From the NCBI GenBank assembly GCA_963969345.1, contig OZ017769.1, forward strand, positions 1,860,001-1,924,000: DNA of 64,000 nucleotides. The letters run 5' to 3'. The translations under genes were made by a program, and so were the position numbers. The notes beneath the pieces were generated by a model. It made no database searches. It was not told where the DNA came from and saw nothing but the letters and a program-made list of their open reading frames with translations. Numbering within the stretch: the stretch's first letter is position 1; every line of letters starts with the position of its first letter. Positions 1 to 19,151 of this stretch are shown piece after piece. This stretch comes from Turbatrix aceti (lineage: Eukaryota; Nematoda; Chromadorea; Rhabditida; Panagrolaimidae).

Positions 1-469
1 AGATCATGCCGCAAATTGCAACAAGTTTTTTGGGGTCTGCCCTTGCTGTCACACTTTCCCACGAAACAAACGCAAAGAGACGGTCGCGCCGATCCGCGCC
101 GCTCGCTTTTTACCGGGCTGTGTGACAAAATTGATGCACGATAGAAAAAATTGCGCAAACAAATCCTATGCACCTTCTTCGGTAAGTAAGCCGACTGTGA
201 CCATAATTTTAAACACCCCAAATCCTCTAAACATTGATGGGAATTGGAATTTGACGGGTTCATTGCCAAAGAAAGTTCCCAACGCTCTTGAAAGTTGCGT
301 TTTGCAATCGAGACCGTAATGGGCAGGTAACGGCGAAGAAACCACTGCTACCTAGACCCGTAATGTGCTAATTAGCGGAGGGACGCAAAAGGTGTTTAGA
401 GACGGGAGCAACTGACATTTCAAAAAAAGCCAGGACACATTTGAAAAAAAAGTAAGACCCTAAACTAAC
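1..469. other. Left-edge region downstream of CDC5L
   Basis: I see no confident gene here. It lies 3' of the last CDC5L exon I could place. A weak acceptor near 412 on the minus strand (AATGTCAG) would add a short tail of about 19 residues with a stop at 352-354. That tail does not resemble the conserved CDC5L C terminus, so the true last exon may lie left of the window. Confidence 0.4.
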
Positions 470-7773
<7,304 letters not shown>

Positions 7774-10526
7774 ATGGCGGTTGAATCGGGTGCTTCTGAA
7801 GCTATTCATCAGAAGCTGACAAAGGTTGGTTTTTTTTGACTGTAGAAACGTCAATTTTGTCCTTTTTTTGCCATTCAGGAAGAAGAATGGCTCCGAGAAA
7901 TCACGGACAACTTGGCGAAGAGTCACAAAATTCGTAACAGCATATCCCATATCCTGGACAATTTTCAAGACAGAATCACGGGGCTGAGTGATACGATTGC
8001 TCCGCTCTACCAGAAGACGAGTTTGATTCAGCGGAAACAGCAAAGTGAGTTTTTTTTTATATTTTTGGGCCAAAAAACCTATAGTTTTTTTTTATTATGT
8101 TGGCCTAAAAAACACATTATTTGCCATTTTCACCCATTTCCAGACGTCAAAAAGCTGCTCAACATCATCGATACCGCAATTCAACTCTACGGCAACACAA
8201 TCGTCGAGCTCGACAATGCAGTTCGTGAAGGCAATCCAGCCCACAACTTGGATGATTTTCTCGAAAAAATGGATCGTCTCAAGGAATCCATTGTTTTTTC
8301 GTCTCGTCCGGAGCACTCTAACCAAAGTTCTGTCATGGTGGGTCTTTTGAATGTTTTTGTCGTACATTCAGGCCACTTTTTATAGCAATCGACGTACAAC
8401 TCAGCAGTTAACTGTTTGGAAACTGAATTTGGGACTTTGATCCGGATGGAATCAGTTTATCTGGATTCACACAAGATTTCTGAGTGCTGGAATGAGGATT
8501 ACGGTTGGTTTTATATATTTTGGGTAAAACAATGTGAATGTGCCCCATTTTTCTCCAGAAATGGCTCCACTAAAGCCAGCCGGCGTCATCACCCTCAAAA
8601 ACTCCGATAAACTGAATAAAATAGCCAAATGGATGTTGGCCAACAAAATGGCGGACTCGATTGCCCAGAAATACGTCATTGCCCGCTCGGAGCACATGCT
8701 CAAGATGCTCCGCGAAGCAGAATCGGCCTTTTCTCCCGCCGAGCAGGGTCAGTCGCCTTCGCCAGCGGCACCGGCAGTTCCCCGTCGATCCGGGGGCTTT
8801 TTCCGCAGCGCGCTCAAGCGAGCTGCCGGGTGGTCGGATCGCGTCGATGACCTGACGAAGGACTCCGGCGTCAACCTGACCATTGCTCTCCTCGCCACAT
8901 TCATCGTTCTCGAAGAACTCGAGACAAATGCTTGTCTCGCGGTTTTTGACACGGTTTGCGACGTCCTGGTCAACACTATCCAACTTCCCATGCGTTACGT
9001 CCTCGAGCGATGCATTGTGAGTCGAATTTACGGTTTTTTGAAATTGGGCAAATATTTTGGATGTTCGATAGGAATTTATAAGTTTTCTAGCCTTTTATGA
9101 AAAAAAAAACTGTAAAAAGAGTTACTTTTGTCCAGAAACGATTTTGAAGGAAATTTGTATCGTAAAAAAAGAAGGGATAAGATTACTGTAAATTGCGTGT
9201 TTTTTTGTCAAGGTTTTAGAGGGAATTTTTTTGTATCGTGACGGAATGTTATGAGATTACGGTAAAATGAGTACTTATATGTAAGTATTTTTTTGTTACT
9301 TTTACTGGAGTTACGATGGTTTTTTCTTTTGATACAATTTATATTTGTTTTCCTAATTTTTACAGTTAATTTAAATTTCGGATGTCAAATTGACGGTTTT
9401 CTAAAAATTTCGCAGTTTTCGAGCCAGTTTTTACATTTTTTGACCATTTATTATGATTTTTATCCGAAGACAATCCAGAAAGTCAAAAACACGTTTTTTG
9501 ACATTTTTTTATACCTTTAGGCGGTTATGGAGCCGTTCGACGGCAGCCTGGCTGCAGTGCTCGTTCTCATACGATTCGTCCTCCGCCACACGAAAAAACT
9601 CGAAAGTCTGGCAGTGAACGTCCGCGAGCCGCAGATCTTTGCCAGATTTCGTTCCCTCATCTTCGGCCGAGCTTTCCTCATCATCAGAGACTACTCCGAC
9701 AAGCTGGATAACGATCACAATCGTTACGTGCCCGAAGACGGCAACGTTCATCCCGTCACTGCAAATACCGTCAATTTCCTCAAAATGCTTGCCAAGAATC
9801 GACAAACCGTCGCCGAAATCATCGATGTCGCAGGCGATCGCAGTACTACCGATCGAACCGGTGTCATGTTTTTCGGTGGGTTTTTATAAGCCAAAAAATG
9901 CAATTGTGAAAAATTGGTTTTTCAGCAAAGATACTCGCCTCGCTGGACAGTAATCTCAAAAATCGGTCAGGAACGTATCAGGACTCGACCCTGGCCGCTC
10001 TCTTCCGACTCAACAACCTGAATTACGTCCACCACACCCTGCAGCAGGACGAAGCGGTGCAGATGATCATCAACGAAGACCTAGCTTCGTTCTACGTCAC
10101 AAAAATTCACGAAAATCTCAAAATGTACCTCGAGAGCTGGCTTCGCGTCCCCAGTACCCTCAGGGTCTCGGATCTCGGCGCTGACAGGAGGACTGTCAAA
10201 AATTGTCATGCGGTATGCTTTTTTTTAATTTTTTAGATTTTTTTGAAATTGTTTGTTTTTCAGAACTTTGTGAAAGAATTCAACTCGGTGCTCAGCATTC
10301 AGCACGGCTACTGCGTTGCAGATGCTCAGATGGCACGAGACGTCAAGCGACGAATCAAGGAAATTGTCCTCAAGCCTTACCGTGAATTCTGCATGAGGTA
10401 AAATTTATTTTTATTTTTGAAAAAAATGTTTATAAAAATTTCAGACACGCCATTGAATCCTACGCCATGGAACCCCAACCCGACTTTGAAAGTGGCATTG
10501 ACAAACTCTTCGACGTCGCTGTTTAA
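7774..10526 (+). CDS. EXOC7: Exocyst complex component 7 (Exo70)
   Basis: Exons: 7774-7824, 7879-8044, 8144-8337, 8386-8503, 8559-9016, 9521-9875, 9926-10212, 10264-10397, 10445-10526. They join in frame to 614 residues. The N-terminal half is helical (SHKIRNSISHILDNFQDRI, ETEFGTLIRMES). The middle has the SDKLDNDHNRYVPEDGNVHP segment, matching the conserved 'mPkDGTVHeLT' region of Exo70. The C terminus ends in a GIDKLFDVAV tail corresponding to the human DMIDRLFDTSA end. Exo70 tethers secretory vesicles to the plasma membrane as part of the exocyst and binds phosphoinositides with its C-terminal rod. At 614 residues it is close to the animal length. Exon 6 and its upstream intron are duplicated in inverted orientation downstream of the gene. 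An AATAAA signal lies about 120 bases after the stop. Confidence 0.93.
9185..9815 (+). repeat. Inverted duplication, arm 1 (EXOC7 intron 5 plus most of exon 6)
   Basis: This segment, made of intron 5 sequence and the first 295 or so bases of exon 6, recurs in reverse complement at 10660-11290. The intronic portion from 9301 onward is nearly identical base for base; the outer part (9185-9300) is more diverged. The 91 residues from MEPFDGSL to LAKN are identical in the two copies. Confidence 0.93.
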
Positions 10527-10643
10527 CGAAATTACTGTAACTTATTTATGCCTTACTTACACTCCAACAATTCATACTTACCCATTTTGTGCAAAAAAAT
10601 CAAAGTGCTAATTTTTTGCAATTTTTCTATTTTTTTGTGCTTA

Positions 10644-10649
10644 AATAAA
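10644..10649 (+). terminator. EXOC7 poly(A) signal AATAAA
   Basis: An AATAAA hexamer lies 118 bases after the EXOC7 stop codon. It sits just before the inverted copy of EXOC7 exon 6 begins (about 10660). Cleavage here would exclude the inverted copy from the mature mRNA. Confidence 0.6.
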
Positions 10650-10659
10650 TCATGTTTAA

Positions 10660-11290
10660 AATTTTGGCGACGGTGTTTTTGATTTTTGGCGAGCATTTTG
10701 AGGAAATTGACGGTATTTGCAGTGACGGGATGAACGTTGCCGTCTTCGGGCACGTAACGATTGTGATCGTTATCCAGCTTGTCGGAGTAGTCCCTGATGA
10801 TGAGGAAAGCTCGGCCGAAGATGAGGGAACGAAATCTGGCAAAGATCTGCGGCTCGCGGACGTTCACTGCCAGACTTTCGAGTTTTTTCGTGTGGCGGAG
10901 GACGAATCGTATGAGAACGAGCACTGCAGCCAGGCTGCCGTCGAACGGCTCCATAACCGCCTAAATGTATAAAAAAATGTCAAAAAACGTGTTTTTGAAT
11001 TTCTGGATTGTCTTCGGATAAAAACCATAATACATGGTCAAAAAATGTAAAAACTGACTCGAAAACTGCGAAATTTTTAGAAAACCGTCAATTTGACATG
11101 CGAAATTTAAATTAACTGTAAAAATTAGGAAAACAAATATAAATTGTATCAAAAGAAAAAACCATCGTAACTTCAGCAATAGTAATAAAAAAGTACTCCA
11201 TTTACCGTAATCTTATAAAATAACGTCACGTACAAAAAAAATTGCCAATAAAACCCTGACAAAAAAACACTAAATTTACAGTAAACTTAT
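10660..11290 (-). pseudogene. Inverted duplicate of EXOC7 exon 6 with its flanking intron
   Basis: On the minus strand, bases 10954 to about 10680 encode the same 91 residues as EXOC7 exon 6, starting MEPFDGSL. After LAKN the copy carries a one-base indel that shifts the frame. The upstream acceptor tract is kept with one change (ATACATTTAG instead of ATACCTTTAG). No other EXOC7 exon accompanies it. It lies in the gap between the convergent 3' ends of EXOC7 and ABCB7. It looks like a recent segmental inversion-duplication. It could be a dead fragment or a source of antisense or hairpin RNA. Confidence 0.85.
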
Positions 11291-11672
11291 TACGTTTGAT
11301 CATACACGGGCGAGTTTTTCTAAAACCATTTTTGAGCCAATGCAGTTCGCGTACTCTATTTATTATCACATTTCGTCAACAAAAAAAAATTCCGTAATTT
11401 CAAATACACATTCTTTTTCTACGATCAAAGGGAACAATTTGCAACAATTTCAGCCATCATGGGGAACCGCTGCAAACAGAAACTCACGCTAGCCAAAAAG
11501 AAAATAGGGAAAAAGGCACGGGTAAGAAGTATAGAAGAGTCCTCACAAAACCTGTCAATGATGATGGAATCTAAAAAGGGATGAAAAAGGACACAAATAG
11601 ACATCTAGGTATGCAGCACTGCACCACCGGGACAGCGGACAGGCTGGGTGGGGTGCTCAGCTGGACTCTAGC
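11291..11672. other. Intergenic region 3' of ABCB7
   Basis: This stretch is A/T-rich and non-coding, between the inverted EXOC7 fragment and the ABCB7 stop codon. It probably contains the ABCB7 3' UTR. A TTTATT (AATAAA on the minus strand) lies at about 11358, some 310 bases from the stop. No gene is supported. Confidence 0.5.
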
Positions 11673-14600
11673 TCACCCTCGATTGCAACTCGCGCTGCCG
11701 CAGCAAATGTTTTCGAGGTCCAGATCGAGGGCACTCTGCTTGTCGGGGCGAATCTTCGGTGGCACAGCCTTGCCCATCTTGTGCTGCGAGTTCCAGAGCT
11801 CGGCGTACTTGCTGCCGGGAGTGGCGATCAGTTCGGCGTGAGAGCCGGATTCCGCGACGCGTCCTTGGTCGAGGACGTAGATGATGTCGGCGTCGACGAT
11901 CGTGGCCAATCGATGGGCGATGAAAAGAGACGTCTTGCCTGAAAAAAACGAGATTGAGGTAATCGTACTGTTTTCAGGCTAAATTTTGTTACTTCCAATC
12001 TGAATTTTTCATTTTATAGGAAAAAGTTACGTTCAATAGGCTGTTTTTGGTGGATAATAAAAAAGGCGACTAAATTGTTACTTTACGTGCGCTGAATAAC
12101 ATTTATTTGATCGGAGAATGTTACTTTTGTAGGCGCTGTTTTTGGTGAATAACATTTTTTGGTGATAAAATGTTACTTCACGTGCGCTGAATAACAAAAA
12201 ATTGTTGCTTTTTTATTACTTTTTAGGAGCTGTTTTTGGTGGATAACCTTTTTTTTGTCGTTAAAACTATTACGTTATGTGCCCTGAATAACATTGACAG
12301 TTCGCTATTTTGTTATTCTTTGTAATGATTTTTTTTAGTGTTTTTAGGCTATTTTCTGGCAACAAAAAGTTTTCACGTATTTTATAAAATAACTCGCCCT
12401 ATAAAACTTGGTTTTTTGAAGAAAAAGCTTTTGATTTTTTTGTTAGCATCAACTCACCCGAAAAAGCAGATCTCAGCGAGCGCATGATGTTCTCCTCGGT
12501 GATGGCATCCAGCGACGACGTGGCTTCATCATAGACGATGATATCCGCGTCTTTCAAAATAGCCCGGGCTATCGCGACCCTCTGCTTCTCGCCGCCACTC
12601 AGCTTGAGTCCTCGCTCACCGACCACCGTTTCGTAGCCCTTGGGCATGCGTAGGACAGCTTCGTGTAGGTCAGCCATGCGTGCGACATCGTAGACGCGCT
12701 CGACGGGGGCCTTGGTGTTGCCGTAGTGGAGGTTGTAGAGGATCGTGTCGTGGAAGAGCACGCTGTCCTGCGGGACGACAGCGATGGCCTCGCGGAGGGA
12801 GTGGAGGTCGACGGCCCTCGTTTCCTGGCCGTTGATCGTGATCGAGCCGGCTTCGGGGTCGAAGAGACGGAAAAGAAGACGGACTAGGGTGGATTTGCCG
12901 GAGCCGGAGCCGCCGACGATGGCTACCTTCTTGCCGGAGGGGATTTCGAGTGTCAAGTCGCGGAGAATCGGTTGATCGACCAAATAACTGAAAAACGGCA
13001 TTTTTTGATGAAAAATATATAAAATTGTCCAAATTCCCCAATTTTAGCCTAAAAATCCCAAAATCAATTTTTTTTCAAAAAATGTGTATCAATTTCCCAA
13101 AAAACCCCAAAACCAACCTAAACTTGACATTCTTGAAACTGATCGTCGACTGCTGCGGACTGACGACCAGCTTTGGGGCGTTGGGCAGCTCGACGACCTT
13201 GCTCTGCAGGCTCATAAGTGAAAACATGGTCTGCATGTCCTGGACGCCCTGCCGAACCTCACGGTAAACCGATCCCAGGAAATTGAGGGGTACCGAGAGC
13301 TGGAAGAGCAGCGTATTGACGAGAACGAGGTCGGCAACCGACATGTTGCCGGCCTGGATGTGCTGCGCGGCGAGGGCCATGACACCGATGAGGCCGCAAC
13401 TGAAGATGGCATTCTGGATGAAGTTGAGCAGCGCCAGAGAGCTCGTCGTCTTGAGGGACGCGACTTCGAATTGTCGTAGAAATTTGTCGTATCTCTGGGC
13501 TTCGAATTGCTCGTTATTGAAGTACTGAAACAGGATACGATAAAAAAAAATAAAAAATAAACTTTTTTTTAAAATAGCCCTTTGCAATTTTCAGACAAAT
13601 TGTATTTTTTATAAAAATCGTATTTCTTGACACAAAAAAAAATCATATTTTTTGTTGTTTTTTGGATTACATCAAAAATTTTTTCATTCAAAAACCGTAA
13701 CTTTCGTTCAAAAATCGAATTTCCCCCCAAAAACCAACCTTCACGGTCTCGTAGTTGATGAGCGAATCGACAGCTTTGTTTCCAGCATCGTTATCCGCCT
13801 GATTCATTTGATGCCGAAATTGCGTACGCCACCTCGTGATCGCAAGCGTCGCAATGGCATACATGCCCAGGCATCCGGCGGTCACGTTCACGAATTCCAT
13901 ACCGCATTTCGTGTACTGAAAAAAAACGCAATCAAAAAAAATTCTAAAATAATCCAAAAAAGCTTACAAAAATGCCCATGACCAGTCCGATTTCAACGCT
14001 GGTGGGGATGATGTTGAAAATGAGCGCCGACAGCGTGAAGCTCATGCCTCGGGTTCCGCGATCGATCGCCTTGGATAGGGCACCGGTCTGGCGATTCAGA
14101 TGAAACGAGAGGTCGAGGTTGTGGAGGTGAAGAAAAATGCCTTTGGCTATCGAGCGGACAGAGTGGTGAGCAACTTTGGCGAAGATTGCGTTGCGGAGTT
14201 CGTTGAAGGCCGCCGAACATGTTCGAGCTGCACCGTCTGAAAAAAAATGGTGTTGAAAAAACCGTAATCTTGGTTAAAACAATATTTCGTTGCAAAACAC
14301 TCAAAAAAAATATATAAAAATTACGGTAGACAACAAAAATTTTACGATGATATAAAAAAATCCAAAATTGATCTTTATTTTGCTACTTCAAAACCTTATG
14401 ACTTACATTTATCGGAAAAAAGTGACGTTCAATAGGCTGTTTTTGGTGAATAACATTTTTTAGTGATAAAATGTTACTTCACGTGCGCTGGATAACATCC
14501 AAAAGTAGTTATTTTGTTACTTTTTAGGCGCGGTTTTTGGAGGATAACATTTTTTTGTCGCTAAAGTATTACGTTAGGCGCCCTGCATAACATTGAAAGT

Positions 14601-15405
14601 TCACTATTTTGTTATCTTTCGTGGCGCTTTTTTCTGCGAGTAACGATATTTTTGATGTTTGATTTTTAATGCAATATCGTAAAATTTAATAATTTCCAGA
14701 CGATTATTTTTACGTTCAAAAAGCTTTTTGTGTCTTTTTCAAAACAAATAACCATATAAAACATACTTTTAGGCCAAAAACTATTTTTTTGTAAACATTT
14801 TTTTCGGTAAAAAAAAACTTACAAGCAATGATAATCGCAACGCCAACAGAAACGATGGTCGCGACGGGGCTGTCAACGGAGAGCTGCATGAACTCGGGGG
14901 CTCGTCCGTTGTAGAGGTTGATCACGTCCCGCAAGAAGAACGGCACGGACGCGTTGAAAAACTTGGCAGCGATGAGGAGGGAGAGCGCGATCAAGACCCT
15001 GGCTTTGATCCGCCAGTTGTCCTTGGGCCAGACGTAGCGGAGCAGTCTTCGCACGACCTCCACCCCCGTCGGAGTGGCCGCTCCGACCCCGGTGATCGGA
15101 ATGCCCCCCGAGGGGCCGCTGTGCATGAAAGCACGGAGAGCATGACGCAATCGCGGTGGCTGAAAGGGTAGGTTATTTGGTTACTTTTTAGGCCAAAAAA
15201 GTATGAAAAACTAACCGATTTGCCATTGAACAACTTCAGGCCGGGTTGAGTCTTGAATATATGCGGCCTGGAGAGTGCGAGAGTCCGGGACTGAAAATAA
15301 AACGTCTGATAGGTCAAGCGCCATCCAAAAGTGATAACAAACCCCAGTCTGGACGACGGACGGCAAGTGACGACGCACAGTCTGGTAAAAAGCTGTTGAC
15401 AGCAT
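11673..15405 (-). CDS. ABCB7: Mitochondrial ABC half-transporter, ABCB7/ATM1 type
   Basis: Exons (minus): 15343-15405, 15216-15290, 14823-15159, 13968-14236, 13739-13915, 13118-13524, 12458-12987, 11673-11938, giving 707 residues in frame (human 752). The first two exons make an Arg/Ser-rich, acid-free leader ([19 protein letters not shown]), fitting a mitochondrial presequence. A six-helix membrane domain follows, with the ATM1 signatures [18 protein letters not shown] and [19 protein letters not shown]. The nucleotide-binding domain has Walker [10 protein letters not shown], signature LSGGEKQR, Walker [13 protein letters not shown] and the switch His in IAHRL. The protein ends in a Cys-containing tail (CCGSASC), like the CGNCSC end of the human protein. 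ABCB7 sits in the inner mitochondrial membrane and exports a glutathione-linked sulfur/iron species for cytosolic Fe-S assembly. Two introns carry related tandem repeats. Confidence 0.96.
12030..12320. repeat. Intronic tandem repeat, GTTACTT / GGTGAATAACA family, copy A
   Basis: This stretch of the last ABCB7 intron holds about three degenerate units of roughly 95-100 bp. Each unit includes GCTGTTTTTGGTGAATAAC, then TTACTTCACGTGCGCTGAAT. A near copy lies in another ABCB7 intron (14425-14640), and reverse-complement relatives lie in NBAS introns. Confidence 0.8.
14425..14640. repeat. Intronic tandem repeat, GTTACTT / GGTGAATAACA family, copy B
   Basis: It matches copy A in unit order and wording (AATAGGCTGTTTTTGGTGAA, ATGTTACTTCACGTGCGCTG, then a degenerate third unit). 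It lies in the ABCB7 intron between 14237 and 14822. Confidence 0.8.
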
Positions 15406-15979
15406 GGCAGCCGGTCGTCGTCACTGGTATAGCCTGAGGCAAATCTTATAATTACAATCAGACGACAATAACAGCAATTGGAGGAGAAAAGAAGAAGAAA
15501 AGAGGAGAGCTAATAAAAAATCTTTCAATCGTTGCTTGCACACACGCGCTTGACAACTGAGAGGAGTTTCACCACGAAAATTTCTTTCCGGCGAAAATCG
15601 TAATCTTTTGCAATTTTTTTAGTTGTTGACAAAATATTTCGGTTACACAACTTTTTTTTGTTAGTTTTGGACGATCCTGGACTTTTTTGGCATTTCAAAA
15701 CGTATTTTGGCGACCCACCGTTTTTTTTTGCCTCAAAAACCCCAAATTTGTTTTTGAGCAGCGTTTATAAAAAAAATTATCTGTTGGCAAAAAAAACTGA
15801 AAAGTCAGTTACCAATCTGAAAAAACAATTATGCGCTGCTGCTTCCGTCCGGCATTGGCACTTTTCGCATGTCCCCAACCCCAAAAAAATCTTCACCAGC
15901 ACAACTGAATTTATGCAATCAAACTTTAAATAATACTAAACATTCAATAAAACTCAACAAAATTCTCAACAAAAAAGAA
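15406..15979. other. Gap between Nopp140 3' end and ABCB7 start
   Basis: This 574-bp gap lies between two genes transcribed in the same direction on the minus strand. It should hold the ABCB7 promoter and the Nopp140 3' UTR. A possible acceptor (TTTGCCTCAG) lies about 35 bases upstream of the ABCB7 ATG. No gene is supported. Confidence 0.4.
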
Positions 15980-18900
15980 TCAATCGCTATCATCAAACTT
16001 GATGGAGTTGACAGTCATTGAAATGGAGCCGCCGGCATAGCTGCCACGCTTTTTCTTTGTCTTCTCGTGACGGAAATTCTTACCTTGTACCCGGCTGAGA
16101 GATTCATGGGCCTTGGCTCCCCACGGGTCGTGTTTCTCCTTGTACGAGTTGTCACGGAGGTGTTCGGGGAGTTCGTCCTTCGACATGGTCACGCGACGGA
16201 AAGGCTCGTTGGACTAAAAAACACGTGTTATAAAATCCCAGAAAAAAACCAAACAAAATGTTTCCTACCTTTCTTGCCGGACGAACGTGCTTGGCTTCCG
16301 GCTCGGCTTCGGCGGCGGCTTCTGACAGGGCGCGTTTGCGAGGGTTGCCGTTAATCTGAGGCTTGGGTTCCTCTTCCTCCTCATCGGACGACGACTTGGC
16401 TTTCTTGGGCTTCACAGGCGTTTTCTTGACGACCGGAAGATCGTCGTCAGAATCAGAACTCGTCTCGGCAGCGGCGGGAGCGGGTTTCTTCGCAGACGGC
16501 GGAGTGCTCTTGGCAGCAGGCTTCTTGACCGGCTCTTCGTCAGACGAATCCGATGATTCTGCAGTCTTGGCAGCAGGTTTTCCAACCGGTTTGGAAACTG
16601 TGGTTGGAGTCTTCTTCGGAGCAGGAACGTCGTCTTCCGAGTCGGAACTGGTATCAGCCTTCTTTGCCGGTTTCTTCACAGGAGACGCCTTAGTGGGAGT
16701 TTTCTTCGGTGGTTCGTCGTCCGAAGAATCCGATGACTCCGCGGCTTTGGGAGTAGCCTTGACAGCGGGAGTAGATTTTTTAGCTGCCGGAGTAGCAATT
16801 TTCTTGGCGGGCTCTTCGTCTGAAGAGTCATCAGACGAAACTGCAGGCTTCTTCGCTGCGGGTTTGGCGACAGGCTTTGGAGTCGAGACTGGCTTCTTCG
16901 GAGCTTCGTTTTCGGAATCCGACGACGTATCGGCCTTCTTGGCGGCTGCAGGCGTAAGTTTCTTCGCAGCAGGCGCAGTTACCTTACCAGTTTTCTTGGG
17001 CGGTTCGTCATCCGAAGAGTCGTCGGACGACTCGGCCGCCTTGGCTGCAGGCTTCGCGACGGGCTTGGAAGCTGGTGCTGGCTTCTTGACAACCGGAGCA
17101 TCGTCAGAATCCGAGCTGCTGGAAACCGGCTTTTTGGCAGCAGCGGGTTTCTTGACAGACGACGGAGCAGCTCGAACAGGAGTAGCCTTTGCAGGTTCAT
17201 CGTCAGACGAATCATCGGACGAAACAGCAGGTTTCTTCGCTGCGGGCTTGGCGACGGGCTTTGGTGTCGGTTTCTTCGCAGGCGGAACTTCGTCTTCAGA
17301 ATCCGAGCTCGATTCTGCTGGTTTCTTCGCAGCAGGTTTCTTGACGGGAGACGGCTTGACAGGAGTGGCCTTCTTTGGAGGTTCGTCATCGGAATCCGAC
17401 GAATCGGAAACAGCTAGTTTCTTCGGAGCTAAAAAACCTTTGTATAAAAAACCTGGGATACAAAAAAATAATCATACCTGGAACAGATTTCTTAATCGGC
17501 GAGGGAAGAGGCTTGCCCGCAGGCTTCGCAGCTTCTTCGTCGGATGAGGAACTCGATTCCGCCTTCTTGGCGGCTGGCTTCTTGGCTGCAGCCACCGGAG
17601 TTGCCTTGGCAGCAGGAGTTGCCTTCTTCGCCGTCTTGGCATCATCTGAGTCGTCAGAATCGGAGCTGGTATCTGCAGGCTTCTTGGCCGTGGGTTTTTT
17701 AACCGGCGTAGCAGCAGCCTTGACCGGAGCCTTCTTGACAGGTTCGTCGTCGGAAGAATCCGAGGAATCGACTGGTTTCTTCGCCGCGGGTTTGGCAACA
17801 GGTTTCGGAGTCGCAGCTGGCTTCTTGACCACCGGAGCATCATCCGAGTCCGAGGATTCCTGCTTGATGGCTGCAATCTTCTTAGCGACAGTAGCAGAAA
17901 CGTTGGAACGAGAATTTTTTGCGGGCTCGTCGTCTGAAGAGTCATCGGACGAAACGGCAGGTTTCTTTGCGGCGGGCTTGGCGACAGGCTTCGGAGTAGA
18001 GACTGGCTTCTTCGGAGCTTCGTCTTCAGAATCCGAAGACGAATCGGCTTTCTTGGCGACTGCAGGCGTGGGCTTCTTCGCAGCGGGCGAGGGAACTTTA
18101 CCAGTTTTCTTGGGCGGTTCGTCATCCGAAGAGTCGTCGGACGACTCGGCGGCCTTGGCGACAGGCTTCGCGACGGGCTTGGAAGCGGGTGCTGGCTTCT
18201 TGACCACCGGAGCATCATCAGAATCCGAGCTGCTGGAAACCGGCTTTTTGGCAGCAGCGGGTTTCTTGACAGAAGACGGAACAGCTCGAACAGGAGTAGC
18301 CTTTGCAGGTTCTTCGTCGGACGAATCATCGGACGAAACAGCAGGTTTCTTCGCTGCGGGCTTGGCGACTGGCTTCGGTGTCGGTTTCTTCGCAGGCGGG
18401 GCTTCGTCTTCAGAATCGGAGCTCGATTCCACCTTCTTCACCGGAGTAGGCTTCTTCTGGGCTGCAGGAGTAACCTTGGGTGCCGGCTTCTTGGGAGCTT
18501 CATCGTCTGAAGAATCGGAAGAGTCCGCAGTCTTGGTGGTCTTAGGTGCAGGCTTAGGCGTGGGCTTAGCAGCAACGACCGGCTTCTTCGGAGGAGGGAC
18601 TTCGTCGTCTGAGTCGGAGCTGGTGTCAGCTTGCTTCGCTGGAACAGGCTTCTTCGCAGCAATGGTGGCCTTGGGTGCCGGCTTCTTCGGTGCCGCATCA
18701 TCCGAGGAATCGTCAGAAGATTCAGCAGCTTTGGCAGCGGGCTTCGGAGTAGGTTTCTTCGGGGCCGGAGGAGGAGCATCGTCGGAATCAGAACTCGACT
18801 CTGACTTACGGGAAATACTCTTCTTGGGCACGACCGGAGGTTTCTTCGCTGGGGGCTCCTCATCAGACGAGCTTGTATCCGACCCACCCTTTGGTTTTCC

Positions 18901-19151
18901 GTTGGGCAAGGGCCGCTTGACAGCAGGCCCAGTCTGGATAAGAAGATTCGTCAGCGAACGAAAACCCTGTTTCTTTCTCTGAAAAGAAAACACAACTGAA
19001 AAAAAGAAAGAAACAGGAGCAAAAAACTCACGAGAGATTCAAGCTTGTTGATTCGCGCATTGCTGTAGAGTTTTTTTGCCAAAGCAGCATCCTTCGTCGC
19101 GACCGCGTCGTATAGGACACTGTCGTACCGATCAGTCTCTGAGTCGCCCAT
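15980..19151 (-). CDS. NOLC1: Nopp140/NOLC1-type nucleolar phosphoprotein
   Basis: Exons (minus): 19032-19151, 17478-18978, 16269-17428, 15980-16213, joining in frame to 1004 residues. The N terminus (about residues 10-32) has a LisH-like helix, LYDAVATKDAALAKKLYSN. Residues about 55-925 are some twenty alternating blocks: Lys/Pro/Ala-rich basic stretches separated by SSDSDDE-type acidic serine clusters, the hallmark of Nopp140. The C terminus carries the SRP40/Nopp140 domain with GKNFRHEKTKKKRGSYAGGS and NSIKFDDSD, nearly identical to the vertebrate end. Nopp140 shuttles between nucleolus and Cajal bodies, chaperones box C/D and H/ACA snoRNPs, and is heavily CK2-phosphorylated on such serine clusters. 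A TTGCAG acceptor lies 6 bases before the ATG. Two internal blocks of about 515 bp are near-duplicates, so the repeat number is probably unstable. Confidence 0.95.
16805..17320 (-). repeat. Intragenic duplicated block of Nopp140, copy 1
   Basis: About 515 bp of this exon match 17920-18435 almost throughout, including the order of acidic and basic blocks and most synonymous sites. The two copies are about 1,115 bp apart and separated by a small intron. This points to a recent higher-order duplication inside the repeat domain. Confidence 0.85.
17920..18435 (-). repeat. Intragenic duplicated block of Nopp140, copy 2
   Basis: This is the second copy of the 515-bp block in Nopp140 exon 2. Differences from copy 1 are mostly single bases plus small in-frame changes. 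Confidence 0.85.

Noticed and set aside
16363..17547. 394-codon open frame on the plus strand
   Set aside because: Also a mirror of the Nopp140 repeat exon and intron; no start context, no known family.
17375..18982. 535-codon open frame on the plus strand
   Set aside because: It is the antisense mirror of Nopp140. The minus frame ends in the diagnostic Nopp140 C-terminal domain and has matching splice sites; the plus frame is low-complexity Ala/Gly/Phe/Ser sequence.
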